In this document: one piece after another, positions 22,616-33,441 of the stretch
Numbering within the stretch: position 1 is the stretch's first letter
Layout: every line of letters starts with the position of its first letter
From: Neoscytalidium dimidiatum
Lineage: Eukaryota > Ascomycota > Dothideomycetes > Botryosphaeriales > Botryosphaeriaceae
Assembly (NCBI GenBank): GCA_037367355.1
Contig: CM074699.1
Span: forward strand, 3,224,001 to 3,288,000
Direction of reading: 5' to 3'
DNA: 64,000 nt
Program-made: the position numbers and the translations under genes
Notes under the pieces: model-generated
Seen by the model: the letters and a program-made list of their open reading frames with translations, nothing else
The model's database searches: none
Told to the model about the DNA's origin: nothing

Positions 22616-22934
22616 AAATCTCGGTGAGTCTTTTCAAGTTTAGGTAACCTGATTTATGTCTATTTGGGTCAAATTATAGCATTCATACACACTTCGAGCC
22701 CACAGTTTATCCGTCAAGGATGGCACAGTTTCACTCGTTAGGCCGTCGATTCTGACTTCCTTTCCTAAGTATCAAAGACTGGTCGCCTCATGTCAGCATC
22801 GGACCTGTACTTCCTTCCGGAGAGACGATCGACAGTCGCAGTCAGCAGATGATGCAGCGAGGGATCTCCTACATGGTCACAAACCCAGCCAGGTGACTCC
22901 CTGTTACGCAACTCCTCCGCTCCACGCAAACCTC
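22616..22934. other. Short gap between convergent genes
   Basis: This separates the ends of the membrane protein gene and the transporter gene. Nothing recognised. Confidence 0.4.
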
Positions 22935-24709
22935 TCACATCAGACCCAGCCTTTTCGCCCCAAACCCGGTGCCTCCCAGTAGCATTGCCACGCCGGTGAA
23001 GATGATCAGAGCCCCGTACTCCGTCCCGTACCCGAACCGCGCGTCGTCGGCGACCGCCCTCGCCCGCAGCAAAGCCTCGCTCAAGGGGCCGGACGCGATG
23101 CTCCCGATGCCGCGGCCGGCGCCCAGCAGGCCGAACGCCGGGCCCGTCTCGAGCACGATCTCGCCGCCCCTGGCCACATCCTTGACGACGCCGGGCCAGG
23201 TCGACGCGAAGCTGCCGGCCGACAGGCCGTACGCGACGGCGAAGACGTACACCAGGCCGACGGCAACCCGGCCGGAGAGCCCCCAGAGCAGGAAGCTGGC
23301 GAGCGCGGCGCCGACGCTCAGCCCGGCGACGACGAACGACGCGTCGAGCGCGTCGCACAGCGCGCCCGCCGCGATGGAGCCGACGAAGGCGCCCAGGTTG
23401 ACGAGCGCGAGCGGCGTCGTGGCGGCCGCCGCGCCCAGCCCCAGCGACCGCGCGTACGACGGCAGGTAGATGGACGGGATGAAGTAGCCCAGCCCCTGCA
23501 GCGTGTTGCCCAGCTGGTAGAAGAGGAAGCGCCGCGTCAGCACGAAGCGGAACGAGGGCGCGCGCGCGCGGCGCGCCGCCGCTGCTTGCTGCTGCGCCGT
23601 CGACGACGCGGTGGCGATGACGGGCAGCCGCGGCTTGGAGAAGGTGAGCAGGATGGCCGGCACGACGAACGCGGCGACCGACCAGACGCGGATCGCGGTC
23701 GCGAAGGTGTAGGTCGAGAGGAGCCACGTGTAGACGTAGGGGATCGTGGCGCCGGAGATGGCGGTGCCGGCCTGCGGGGGGTGGGGGGAGTCAGAAGGGA
23801 TTGGAGGTGATGGGGGATGCATTCTCTGAAGCGGAGGAAAGGTATCGGGAGGAGTTGGGGCCAGATGTTGTGGAGTAAGTGTCGTCAAGGCTGATGAACA
23901 TTCAGGTCTGGACAATCAGTTCAACTGTCTGCGGCCGATGGTGCATGTGTGGTGGGTTGCACCGATCTACGCAGTGCTTTCGTCCGCAGCCCAAGATGCG
24001 TTTTCCGTCACCGACAAGAAAATAGAAGAGGTTTGCACGTACCCACATGATACCGAAGGCGAGGCCTTTCCGGCGCACGAACCACTCGTCAATGTAAATT
24101 AGTTGCGGGTGATAGAGCAGGCTGGCGCCGATGGCCCAGAGGATTCCTTGCGTCAAGATGAGCTGCCAAACGTGGTTCGCGAAGGACGAGATCGCCAGAG
24201 CGCCGGATGAGATAAATAGCCCTGCGATGCTGCAGGGTCTTCGGTAAGCAGGCCAGCGATGGAGAAGGGACAACCCGACGGGAGAGCCGAGATACATGAC
24301 GCCCTGTTGCGGAAATGAGGCGCTCATTCTGACAGTGATATAGTTCGTGATCTTACCAAGCCTACTGTTCCGATGATCGCGGATCCAGAAGAATCGGACG
24401 CGAATGGTTCATGGGTGGAGTAATAGTCCTGGAGGATACCGAACGCGAACGGGAAACCTTTGGAGAATGATCAGCATTGACATTTCCACTCGTAGGGATA
24501 ACAAAAAAAATACCCCAGACAAAAGCCTCGATGAAAAAGGCGCTGCCCAACATCAACCAGGCATCTCTCCCAGTATCGACTGGTGGTAATGAAAATTCTT
24601 GCGGCGGGATGTATAGGCCTTCATCCCTTTCTTGGTCTTGGTCAGAAGGATCGATCGGCGCGTTCGCCGCGGAGAGCCGGGTCAACTCATGTGCTGCTTC
24701 TGCGGACAT
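22935..24709 (-). CDS. MFS transporter, monocarboxylate (MCT/Mch)-type
   Basis: Exons 24709-24514, 24457-24357, 24303-24043 and 23771-22935 give 464 residues. Introns are 56, 53 and 271 nt. The ATG at 24709 starts MSAEAAHELTRL; a longer frame upstream would need a TTG start. Helix 1 is DAWLMLGSAFFIEAFVWG, joined by splicing to FPFAFGILQDYY, the usual start of fungal monocarboxylate-type major facilitator carriers. Later blocks are IDEWFVRRKGLAFGIMW (the RRGLA-type loop) and PLALVNLGAFVGSIAAG. Twelve helices are expected, with a short loop of basic residues in the middle. It probably carries an organic acid or other small solute across the plasma membrane; the substrate is unknown. The third intron is long (271 nt) and GC-poor compared with the GC-rich last exon. 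Confidence 0.85.
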
Positions 24710-24778
24710 GATGTGTTCTCTCGGGAGCAGATTCGTATTCAGCAGAACGATGATTGCCAACGCTCATGGCTTCGAAAA

Positions 24779-24784
24779 TATATA
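24779..24784 (-). promoter_or_regulatory. TATA-like box of the MFS transporter gene
   Basis: On the minus strand TATATA lies about 70 bases before the ATG at 24709. Confidence 0.35.
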
Positions 24785-25297
24785 ATGTGCGCTGAAAAGT
24801 GTTCAGGAGTCTGCGGGGTTGATGTGGGGCTGTCACGTAATCCCGCTTGGCGTCATTGACCGTCATGATTGGGCCTTCCTTTGTTGAAGTAAACTTTAGA
24901 CATGGCATTCAAAAGAGAAACGGTTAATGAATTACGCAGCATTTACCAGTCATGGGCTCTTGCTCCATTGCTGTGCTCGTGTGTGGTGAAATGGAAGAGG
25001 GAGGTTGCTGCTATGTACCCTGATCTTCGCCCCGCAGAAGATGGTTCGATCGGACACATCTCCTGCGCAAAATACCCCTGTTGCTTTGCTATATTTACAC
25101 GTCACTGCGCTAATCTTCGCAGATCTTAACAAGACCGGAGACTAACGATGAACAACGGCAGACCGCAAAATCAGAAAGAGATACCCCGCGCGCTCAGGAT
25201 ACCGAACGTATCCACATTTATCCTCATCCCCGCAATTTAACCATCCTGCCAGCGAGCAATATTATAATGTAGCAAGTCGAAACTCTTGCCTGTCTCG

Positions 25298-26099
25298 TCA
25301 ATTGGGAGCAGCAGCTAGATACGGAGGCAGTATGAGGGAGCCTTGGTGAGTGCCCGTCAGATTCGGGATAGTTGCTGTCCAGTCTCCCTGCGCAATGATT
25401 TGTCTGTAAGGCCTGTTCTCATACCGCAGGATAGCGAATGCCCTTCTGAAATCCGAAAGGGTGCTAAGATAGTCCTAAAGGTCAAGGTCTTCAACGTTCA
25501 AACCGTAGACGGCGATATTAGGAGAAAGATTCAGGGCGTCTGCAGTGATGTCGCCCGAGCTGATGGCTCAGTTGGTAGCTTTCATCTTTTCCTTGCTCAT
25601 GGTGCTGGAACCAACATCATGGTTGGTGGAGAGTGGAGAGATGTATGCGTTCAGCTCGAGGTCGGGTTCGTTTGCCGGGGGCTTCATGGGCAGGAGGCCA
25701 CGTTGTCGACAAGCGCTCGGGTTGTCAGTCTAAAGATACTCCTCCATCATCAAACCACCATTCTAGCGGGCGATGGTCAAGAGATCGTACTCCACATGCT
25801 TCCCGGTAGGTGGAAGCCACTCACTCGATGGACCTTGAAGTGGCCCATCGTTCGTGGCTGAGGCTTTGGCCACGGCGATGGTCCAATCTCCTTCGCGAAA
25901 GATGACCTTGTAGTTATTATTGTGAGGAGCCGCATCCTAGTAGCGATGGTCCAATATCATCAATATGCTCTGGTAAGTCCATGACAATGCAGAGAGGAGA
26001 GTAGATAGTGCAGTTGGGATGGTGATTGAATCGAGCAAGATCCCGGGCAATGAAGGCGTCGTCGGAGACTTGCATGTAACGGATGTTCTGCGCCACCAT
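25298..26099 (-). pseudogene. Tandem SnoaL-like protein gene, decayed
   Basis: The minus strand reads as one protein interrupted by stops. The first part (26099 to about 25935) gives NIRYMQVSDDAFIARDLARF and NHHPNCTIYSP, then the frame shifts. From 25930 it continues PHNNNYKVIFREGDWTIAVA, ASATNDGPLQGP, PPTGKHVEYDLLTIAR, stop, NGGLMMEEYL, stop, TDNPS. The second part has YRQIIAQGDWTATIPNLTGTH. The repeated block GDWT followed by a variable stretch, TG or ND, and a later YDLLTIAR suggests two SnoaL/ester-cyclase folds in tandem. In-frame stops are at 25763-25765, 25730-25732, 25568-25570 and 25475-25477, all in one frame. At the first two, Trp would fit the motif (AR-W-NGG and EYL-W-TDN). With four stops and a frameshift it cannot make the full protein. 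Confidence 0.72.
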
Positions 26100-27984
26100 T
26101 CAGTGAGTGATGTTTCCGGATGAAAGCTACCGATTGGTCGTCTCTGGAAGCTATCAGAAAGTGTGAGTTGCGCCGAGACTGATAACATACGGCGCTTAGT
26201 TATAGCATGGCCACCGGGGTTTTGTGTGGAATGGGGCAGGCCAACTCCACATGTTGCAGCCATGCCACCCATTGACAAGACCTGGAAAAGGGTCTTGAGG
26301 TATATGTTGATTAGACATCAAGGTTTTTCAGTTTAGTTAAAAGTAGGTAAAGAAGCTTTTCGCATGCTGCAAAGTTCTTTCGATCCATTGACGCCTTTAT
26401 ACGTCACGTTTTGAGTGCCCGTCATTGCGGCTGATTACCAATATTTTTCCGTTTCATTCTCCCCGGAATCACTACTAGTTCGGAAAATGGCAGACTGGTG
26501 ATTTTCGAGGATGTTAGTCCAGTGTCATGGTGATTCGATGGAAGGAAGTGGCAGTGCAAGTTTCTTAATTCCCGCAATACATGTAAGAACGGCCAATGGA
26601 GTGACAGGAGATGCAGCTTCCTTAGCTGTAATACATCAACGCGACTGTAATGCAAACAAGCATTGGCCAAGAGACGTCGGGGAAATCTTTCCAATTTTGT
26701 CATTGGCTGAGCAGGTATTGCGAGGATAGCAGTAGGCAGTGCAGGTGATGGCCGCACTCGCCAGTGGGTGATTACCCAAGCAAACGGCAGGACTTTGGGC
26801 CGATTGACGATGGCAGTAGATTTGCAACCGGGCCATTGAACTATCTATCCCAAGTTATAGGTGCTTTTTCAGTGGTCTACGTGCAAATGAGCATTGTCGT
26901 GCGTCATTAGTGGTAGTTGTTAGCCCGAGAGACTTGGCCGAATCAGAATGAAAGGCCGAGCTCGCTCAGAAATATTAAATCACAGCCTGCCGCCAGCAAG
27001 ATCATGTAGGGCGCCCTCGAAGACGTCTTACTGGCTTTCAAATAAGTCCGTCCATTGTTCAATATTTTTTTTCCAGACCTCTTGTCGCAAGCGGTACATT
27101 TTTTTTTTGTTTTGCTGATTTAGCACAAAAAGAGCATTTTCATCCCACGCCTTTTTCTATTGACCGCTGTGCATGATTCTGCGTCTCGCGATGTCAATGG
27201 ATTACTCTTTTCAGGCTCTATAGGAGCAGGGATGGCATCCAATCAGAGTGCCAGGCAGTATTTCAAATATTCACGGGCGAAGTATTTACTGCTTGCCGCA
27301 GCTGTTGGATACGATCCTTATCGTCTTCGCCCGCATCCATCAAAACCGTTGCAGCAATGCGACTCGTTTCTCATGGCTCGGAGGAGACATGCATATAAAA
27401 ATCACTCCCCCCCACATCCCCTCATTCTCGTCTTCTTGGTCACTCACAGAGTGCTCCGGTGGGCGACGCGACCAACGATGTCACCTTCTAAATTTGGATG
27501 ATCATCGCTGCGGACAATTTGCGGCGGGTCGCCTTCCCGCCATCTAAAACAAAAATCGAAACGCCGTACCTGATGGCCCAATTTTCATCCACCTCTTACA
27601 CGCTCGCATTCTCAGGCCCATAATTGGGCAAAGGCGCGCGGGCCGTACCATAATTGCCAGCTTCATGGGACGCCAGCAACCGCAATATCTTATGAGCCCT
27701 GTGTCTGGTGAGCTTCTATCCGTCTGCTCGGGCACTCTTCACTTCCTAGCGTACTGCTAGTGGAGGCGGAGACCGGGAGGCAGGCTGCTGGTGCACAGGA
27801 CCGCGTAAAGTACAGATACGAGAGATGGTCTGACTAGTGTGCGCATTGGAAAGCGTTGCGGAGAAGGTGGGTAAAGCATGAAACAACGCAATGAGCCCCG
27901 CGTGCAAGCCGAGCCGGAGAAACAGTATAAGGGCAACCAGGTGCGCATGTTTCGTGACACTCACAGGCAACTACTCCTGGCAAG
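26100..27984. other. Gap upstream of the GH43 gene
   Basis: Only short unrelated frames, with T-rich tracts near 27070 and 27105. No gene is supported. The part 24710-25297, on the other side of the SnoaL-like relic, is likewise empty apart from the transporter promoter. Confidence 0.4.
27926..27931 (+). promoter_or_regulatory. TATA-like box of the GH43 gene
   Basis: TATAAG lies 54 bases before the ATG at 27985. Confidence 0.3.
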
Positions 27985-29511
27985 ATGTTTACCATGCAGC
28001 TATTTCTCCTGGCACTCCAAAGCGCTGCAGTGCTCGCACAGACAGCTCCCGTCACCATCCAGTCGACCGGCAACCCAATCCTCGCCGACGGATCCTACTA
28101 CTCAGCGGACCCCGCTCCACTTGTTGTGAACAACACCTTGTACATCCTTGCAGGACACGACGAAGCTCCCAAAGACCAGAATGCATTCGTCATAAACGAG
28201 TGGGAGCTTTTCGTGTCAAATTCACCAGATCCATCGGGCGGAGAATGGGCCTTTTATCCCGGCATTGCGCGACCCCACGAAATCTTCTCGTGGGCCGCAG
28301 AGGGCACCGCTTATGCGGCACAGATTGTCCAGGGACCCAACGGCAAATTCTACCTCTACGCCCCCGTGACGCAAGAGAATTCTCCGAATTCTGATCCGTT
28401 TGCCATTGGCGTTGCTGTTGCCGACAGCCCCCTCGGCCCGTGGACAGACGCTCATCCTTCCGGCCCCGTCTTCTCACAGTCGGTTCCCGCCCCCGGCAAC
28501 AATATCCAGAACATCGATCCCACAATCCTCGTTGATGACGATGGCAAAGTCTACGTCTATTATGGCACCTTCGGTCAGCTGCGGGGCTACGAGATGGCCG
28601 ACGACATGGTCACTACAGTCTCCGACGTCACCACCGTCTCGAGCCTCACAGGCTTCTTCGAGGCATCGTGGATCATGAAGCGCAATGACACATACTACAT
28701 GCTCTACGCCGCAAACAACGCCGGCCCGGACTCCCCGTGCACTCCCACATCCTACCATGCTTGCATTGCATACGGCTCAGCATCCTCGCCTCTTGGGCCT
28801 TGGACGTTCCGCGGCATCGTTCTCGGCATCGTTTCGTCCACGACATCCCACCCCGGAGCCGTTGAAGTAGATGGCCAGTGGTACCTGGTCTACCATACCG
28901 CCGACGCCGACGGCGGCGGCCATTTCCGCCGTAGCGTTGCCTTCGACCTCCTAACCTGGGATGACAGCCAGTCTCCTCCGGCCATCAACAGGGTCGTGCA
29001 GACTACCCGCCCTCGGCCGGCACCTGAACCAACACGGAACATCGCACCGAGGGCCAAGGCTAGTTCCGTTAACGGTACGCCCATCCAATACTGGGTCGAG
29101 TCTCTCCACGATGGCAGGATACCCGAGACCCCTCTGCCACCGGACTACTGGAGCTCTTACGATGGAGATGCGTCACCGCAGGAGAGCACGCTCGTGTACG
29201 AGTGGAACACGACTGTCTCTCTGAACGGCGTGCGTATGGCATTCTTTGCCGATCAGCCCGCCGGATCAAATATCGGGGTGCCGCCTCCTGCAAGTTGGCA
29301 TGTTGAGTGCAAAAATGCGGGAGGAACCTGGGAGAGGGTTGCCAACACGTCTGCATATCCAGTGGCAGTTACAGATGATCCGGAGGAAGTATCGTTTGCG
29401 GAGATCAGCACGTCGTCTATCCGAGCTATTCTGGTTGCCTCAGGAAGTGGGAATCAGTTCGGTGGTGTAGCTGTGAAAGAGTGGGAGGCGCTGGCACCGA
29501 GTGCAGAGTAG
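27985..29511 (+). CDS. Secreted GH43-family glycosidase
   Basis: An intronless frame of 508 residues. A signal peptide (MFTMQLFLLALQSAAVLAQT) ends near residue 19. The five-bladed propeller spans about 25-335 with the three acidic residues of family 43: Asp42 (SADPAPL) as base, Asp178 (NIDPTILVDDDG) as pKa modulator and Glu226 (GFFEASWIM) as acid. Residues 345-505 form a second beta-rich domain after a Pro/Arg linker, possibly a carbohydrate-binding module. The enzyme should release arabinose, xylose or galactose from plant wall polysaccharide outside the cell; the subfamily and linkage cannot be fixed from these motifs. The start at 27985 is preferred, but Met4 would give an equally good signal peptide. 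The frame is intact. Confidence 0.9.
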   Translation: MFTMQLFLLALQSAAVLAQTAPVTIQSTGNPILADGSYYSADPAPLVVNNTLYILAGHDEAPKDQNAFVINEWELFVSNSPDPSGGEWAFYPGIARPHEIFSWAAEGTAYAAQIVQGPNGKFYLYAPVTQENSPNSDPFAIGVAVADSPLGPWTDAHPSGPVFSQSVPAPGNNIQNIDPTILVDDDGKVYVYYGTFGQLRGYEMADDMVTTVSDVTTVSSLTGFFEASWIMKRNDTYYMLYAANNAGPDSPCTPTSYHACIAYGSASSPLGPWTFRGIVLGIVSSTTSHPGAVEVDGQWYLVYHTADADGGGHFRRSVAFDLLTWDDSQSPPAINRVVQTTRPRPAPEPTRNIAPRAKASSVNGTPIQYWVESLHDGRIPETPLPPDYWSSYDGDASPQESTLVYEWNTTVSLNGVRMAFFADQPAGSNIGVPPPASWHVECKNAGGTWERVANTSAYPVAVTDDPEEVSFAEISTSSIRAILVASGSGNQFGGVAVKEWEALAPSAE

Positions 29512-30981
29512 ACACAAACTCTCGTATTTAGTTCGTCTCATTCAAGAAATTTCTTTCCCTTTTTTTTTAAAACAAAAAAAAAAATTGGTAAGCCGCGATA
29601 CTTTTGAGCATGAATGTCATCTAAAAACATAATGTCGTACCTACGGGATTAATGGAAATCTAGGCAACCCTACGCCCGACCTCCTTCATAAATACTAAAG
29701 AGAGCATTACAGTTTGTTCGTCACCGATTGACCGTGATTGAGTTGCAAATCCTGCCGCGGCTCCCCTGTTCTTATTCGCCTCACGGTTCAACGACCAAAT
29801 AAGGACTCCACTTATGATCTGACACGACTGTGTTGCAATATAATGCACGCAAAGATAATTCAAGCACCGCTTTTTGTTTCAACAGACTGACCAAATTCTA
29901 TTAATTACCGCCTTTCTGAGTCTCCATAGGGTCGATATTCCCAATTTTAGTACAGAGTGTCTAGAATCATAAAACGATTAGCCACTTGCCAAGGTCATTC
30001 GGTTTCTCAGGCCAAATTTCGATTCTCCATAACGTATGCCATTACCCACCAGTATTTTTTTTTTTTTGGTTGGTTCTATCCCAATTGAGAGATGTCCGTC
30101 TGTATCTTCAAATGGGTTCTCATCCATTGTTCTGCAGTCTTCGAAAGTATATTTGAGGATATCTTCGGAGTAGGAGAGGATATCGGCAAATTTCGCACAG
30201 GTCCAGACCAGTAGCTTTAGGTCTCTCGCCAAAATAATGCAACAGAGGCGTAGCGAAATGTGCAGACCGGATAAGTTATTTCGCAGTAATGAGCGTAGTT
30301 ATGTGATACCAGGGAAAACCGGAGAGTTTGGTGACAAAACTCTTTTCGTGGGCAGAGCAGCAATACGTTTTCATTAAGATGAATTGAGAACGGGTCGTAT
30401 TCGAAAATCCAATTTTGGAGGAGCTCGCAGAAAGCAAACGTACGCCATTCCATGCGGGAAAGAAGCAGGCAGAGATAAGAAGTTCAACGTTTTGTGCTAA
30501 GTCTTTTCAGAAATAATACGTTCAGTACTTGCTGATCCAGCGGGCAAAAAGATACCGCAGCGGATCAGGGGCGATAACATTAAATCTTCTCCTCTTGTTA
30601 GGTACACCGAGCACAGTTGTTGCATTGTTCTGCCTGAGAATTGTAGACCTCTGCACCGCAAAGCTCAAGCAGATAAATTACGCAGTTGGCCAAAATAGTG
30701 TATATCTGAGCTCCGGTCTAGACGTGATTAGCAAGAGGGCTTTCACTTCACACGCACTTTGCTTTCGGATCGGAACTGAATGATATTCTGAATAGTCTTA
30801 AGTTACACAGGATTGGGAAAGGATAACTTTTCCAAAGACCAATTTCAGTTGAACATTTGCAACGATCCGTTGTAGATGAGTTTCCGCAGGAGAACTCCGG
30901 CTTGAAGACGTACCGCGATACATGCTATTGCTCTGTCAGTCGTCGAGCGCACGGGTTATACTGACGTGGAGGCATACCCGC
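29512..30981. other. Gap after the GH43 gene
   Basis: Just after the GH43 stop, nine T (29560-29568) are followed by AAAAC and eleven A (to 29584), which probably lies in its 3' end. Two overlapping minus frames at 29978-30453 read partly like protein (DILSYSEDILKYTFEDC) but are out of phase and unassigned. Confidence 0.4.
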
Positions 30982-31341
30982 TCAGACATTGAAGCCGCCG
31001 CAGCTGACCCACTGGTTGGTGAAATCAGACAAGCCCTGAAGAGCGCGTGTTTCCTGACCCGGGAAGACGGAGAATTCCATCTGCCATCTACCATCAGGCA
31101 GCTTCCATGCTTGCCAATTTGTCGGGCTTAACCCTTTATCTCGGATCGCTTTGAGGAAACACTGGCCCGACTGTTGGTCGCCGCAGTAGCCAGTAAAAGT
31201 GAAGCTAAATCGAGTTTGCCCACTTTCCTTCCAAGAACTGTTGCACTGTAAAGTTCCACGAGATGCCTGCTGTGGAGCGGGGACAGCAAGCACTGCAGGC
31301 GCGATGCAGGCAAGGATGATGGTGGCGAAGTTGATTCTCAT
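30982..31341 (-). CDS. Small secreted four-cysteine protein
   Basis: An intronless frame of 119 residues. A clear signal peptide (MRINFATIILACIAPAVLA) leaves a mature chain of about 100 residues with four cysteines, Cys33, Cys53, Cys61 and Cys114, enough for two disulfide bonds, and a high share of aromatic and polar residues (WKLPDGRWQMEF). I do not recognise a family. Size, export and paired cysteines are those of fungal effector-like or antimicrobial-type proteins, but such proteins are also common in saprobes. An ATAAAG-like TATA element lies about 85 bases upstream. It stands alone between two gaps. Confidence 0.7.
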   Translation of the reverse strand: MRINFATIILACIAPAVLAVPAPQQASRGTLQCNSSWKESGQTRFSFTFTGYCGDQQSGQCFLKAIRDKGLSPTNWQAWKLPDGRWQMEFSVFPGQETRALQGLSDFTNQWVSCGGFNV

Positions 31342-33441
31342 ATTGTCAGATCCTGATTGACGGAAGGTGATTGTGTGATTGTGTTTGCAGTCTTGATGGG
31401 GGTTGACTGGTGTATGCTGGCTTCTTTATGTACCTTTCCTCGGCCTGCACACACTTCTATTTCCGGCTCTTCCAAGAGGATAATTATAGCGATGCCGATA
31501 GTTCAAGACATCTCTTGCCATACTTCCGACGTGGTGAGCAAAAAGAAGGCGAAATAACCTACGCGGAGTATTCAGTGCAAGTGGCGCAGCAACATTCCAT
31601 GTCTGCCGATGCTGGAAATGCGCCTCAGAGAATCTGTTACAGTCTTGTCGAGATTTTGAATGAAAGATTGGACATTGTTCACATGCGAGGTATGGACCGT
31701 CACAGAAGACAAACGGTCCCCTCTTAGAAGCGAAGGGAGTGGTGAGGAAAAACAATCTTCTTACCAGGTGGCCAGTCGATGCTGGCGTGGAAAGTTGAAC
31801 GTTGCTAATTTCGCCTTTTGGACTAGGCTGCTCCTCGCTGTTTCCATTACGGTGGCGACATGTGGCTATGGCGCGCGAGAAGCCAAAAGAGAGAGTGCTT
31901 TGTGAGTCTTACGGTACATACGTAAGCCCTCTGTCCTGATTTCAACGCGGGAGAACCCTGGCTACAGCTTCACTCCGATGTCAGCCAGTGTTGCCATGTA
32001 TGTTCTTTATTTTGACACGGCCGCCAGCTGCCTCCTTTTTAGCACCTAAAACGGTAGTGATGGGGAAGTTAGCTTAACCGGTGAACAAGAGGAAAATTTG
32101 CCCGCAATCAGCCGATAGCTGTTGCAGCATCGTAGTTCTAACTTCCGGGCGGCACTCTGATTCGGCAGAGCACTCAAGTTGCGACAGGGATATTAGAGCA
32201 TAAATCAGTCCGCAGATCGCGAGCGCTTCCGTACAGGAAACCTGGAGCAAATAGGTTCGACCCTGCAAGCTACGACAGCTATAGCGTTGTAACCGGCAGA
32301 CGACCATTGGGGATGAGACCCATAAGAGACAAAATTACATGTGGACGAAACTGCGGAAGAAGACGATGTGCCTGGAAACAATAGAGCCGAAAAGTACAAG
32401 GTAACATTAGACTAGAGACGGGACGAATAGCGGTCGGATGCACTCAATCATCGCGCGATCCTGGGCGTTTCTCGTGCTTTTGGGCTCAACGTGCATACAG
32501 ACGATAATCAGAAATGACACAACCTTTCTACACCCATAAGTTTACTCAGCTGTCTGGGTTCGTTTCACGGCAAATGCACGCTAGGCTCCGGCAGACCCGG
32601 TGGCTGCGTTCGGCTTGGCAAGCAGCTGGAGTTCGATAGCTCGGCCTGGCCGTTGCAGCAATTTCCGCGACAGGCCCGACACCAAAGCAAGCACGAGCAG
32701 CCACTGTTGTGGTTAGCGCGCCAGCCGCCTTTTCTGCACCCTCGCTCGCCTCCTCCGCCCCCGCCTCCCCGACACTCCACACGCGACACCGATGAACACT
32801 ACTCTACCTCGCTCGTCAGCCTCGCCATCAAGAGCTCGTCTTCACTACTGCGGCATCACATCCTACCATGCACTGCAGAGGCCCCTCGCCACTGCCGGCT
32901 GAGATGGCTCTCGGGACGTTGCGGACAGACTAACGGCCCATTTTCTCAGCCCATTTGCTCCTGGGCCTGGCCTTTAGCCCGCCACAACACCGCCTCTCAG
33001 CCTCAATCCCGCGCTACACTTCTGCACACAACACTGCCGAGACTTCTCCTGTGGAATCTGCCGTCCCCCTGCCCCGCCCAACCGTGAACACCACCTGATT
33101 TCAGCCATGCCTCCTGCCCCACGGCCTCTTTTGCCCATCGCCGTGCGCGCGGGGCTGAAGCCCAGCCAGAAACCAACTTTTCAACACGGCTAGCCTTCCA
33201 CATACTATCCCACATGGCTTCGGGAACCCCGTCTCGCTTGCTGTGGTAGGGACAAACACGTGGAAATTCGTCTTTTCAGCTGCCAACAAACCTCTTTTGC
33301 ATGCTATAAAGATGTCCTTGCCTCGCGCTTCTTGGTGTCAGTGCATCTCCACCGCGCTCTCTGCGTTCATTCCATATTTTGCCAGTGGTGCCTTTTGGCC
33401 CACGTCTGTCCTTTCTGCCCCAGCTCCTGCCATAGTCCACC
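31342..33441. other. Gap and long 5' region of the giant secreted protein gene
   Basis: From about 32550 on, the plus strand is C-rich and pyrimidine-biased, with many short frames but no domain. This fits a long promoter or 5' leader of the gene starting at 33442. Nothing else was recognised. Confidence 0.4.

Noticed and set aside
29978..30453. Two overlapping minus frames suggesting a gene
   Set aside because: They are out of phase with no convincing intron between them and match nothing I recognise.
32240..32270. tRNA-like T-loop (GGTTCGACC)
   Set aside because: The flanking bases do not form the T stem, and no acceptor or anticodon arm could be placed at the right distance.
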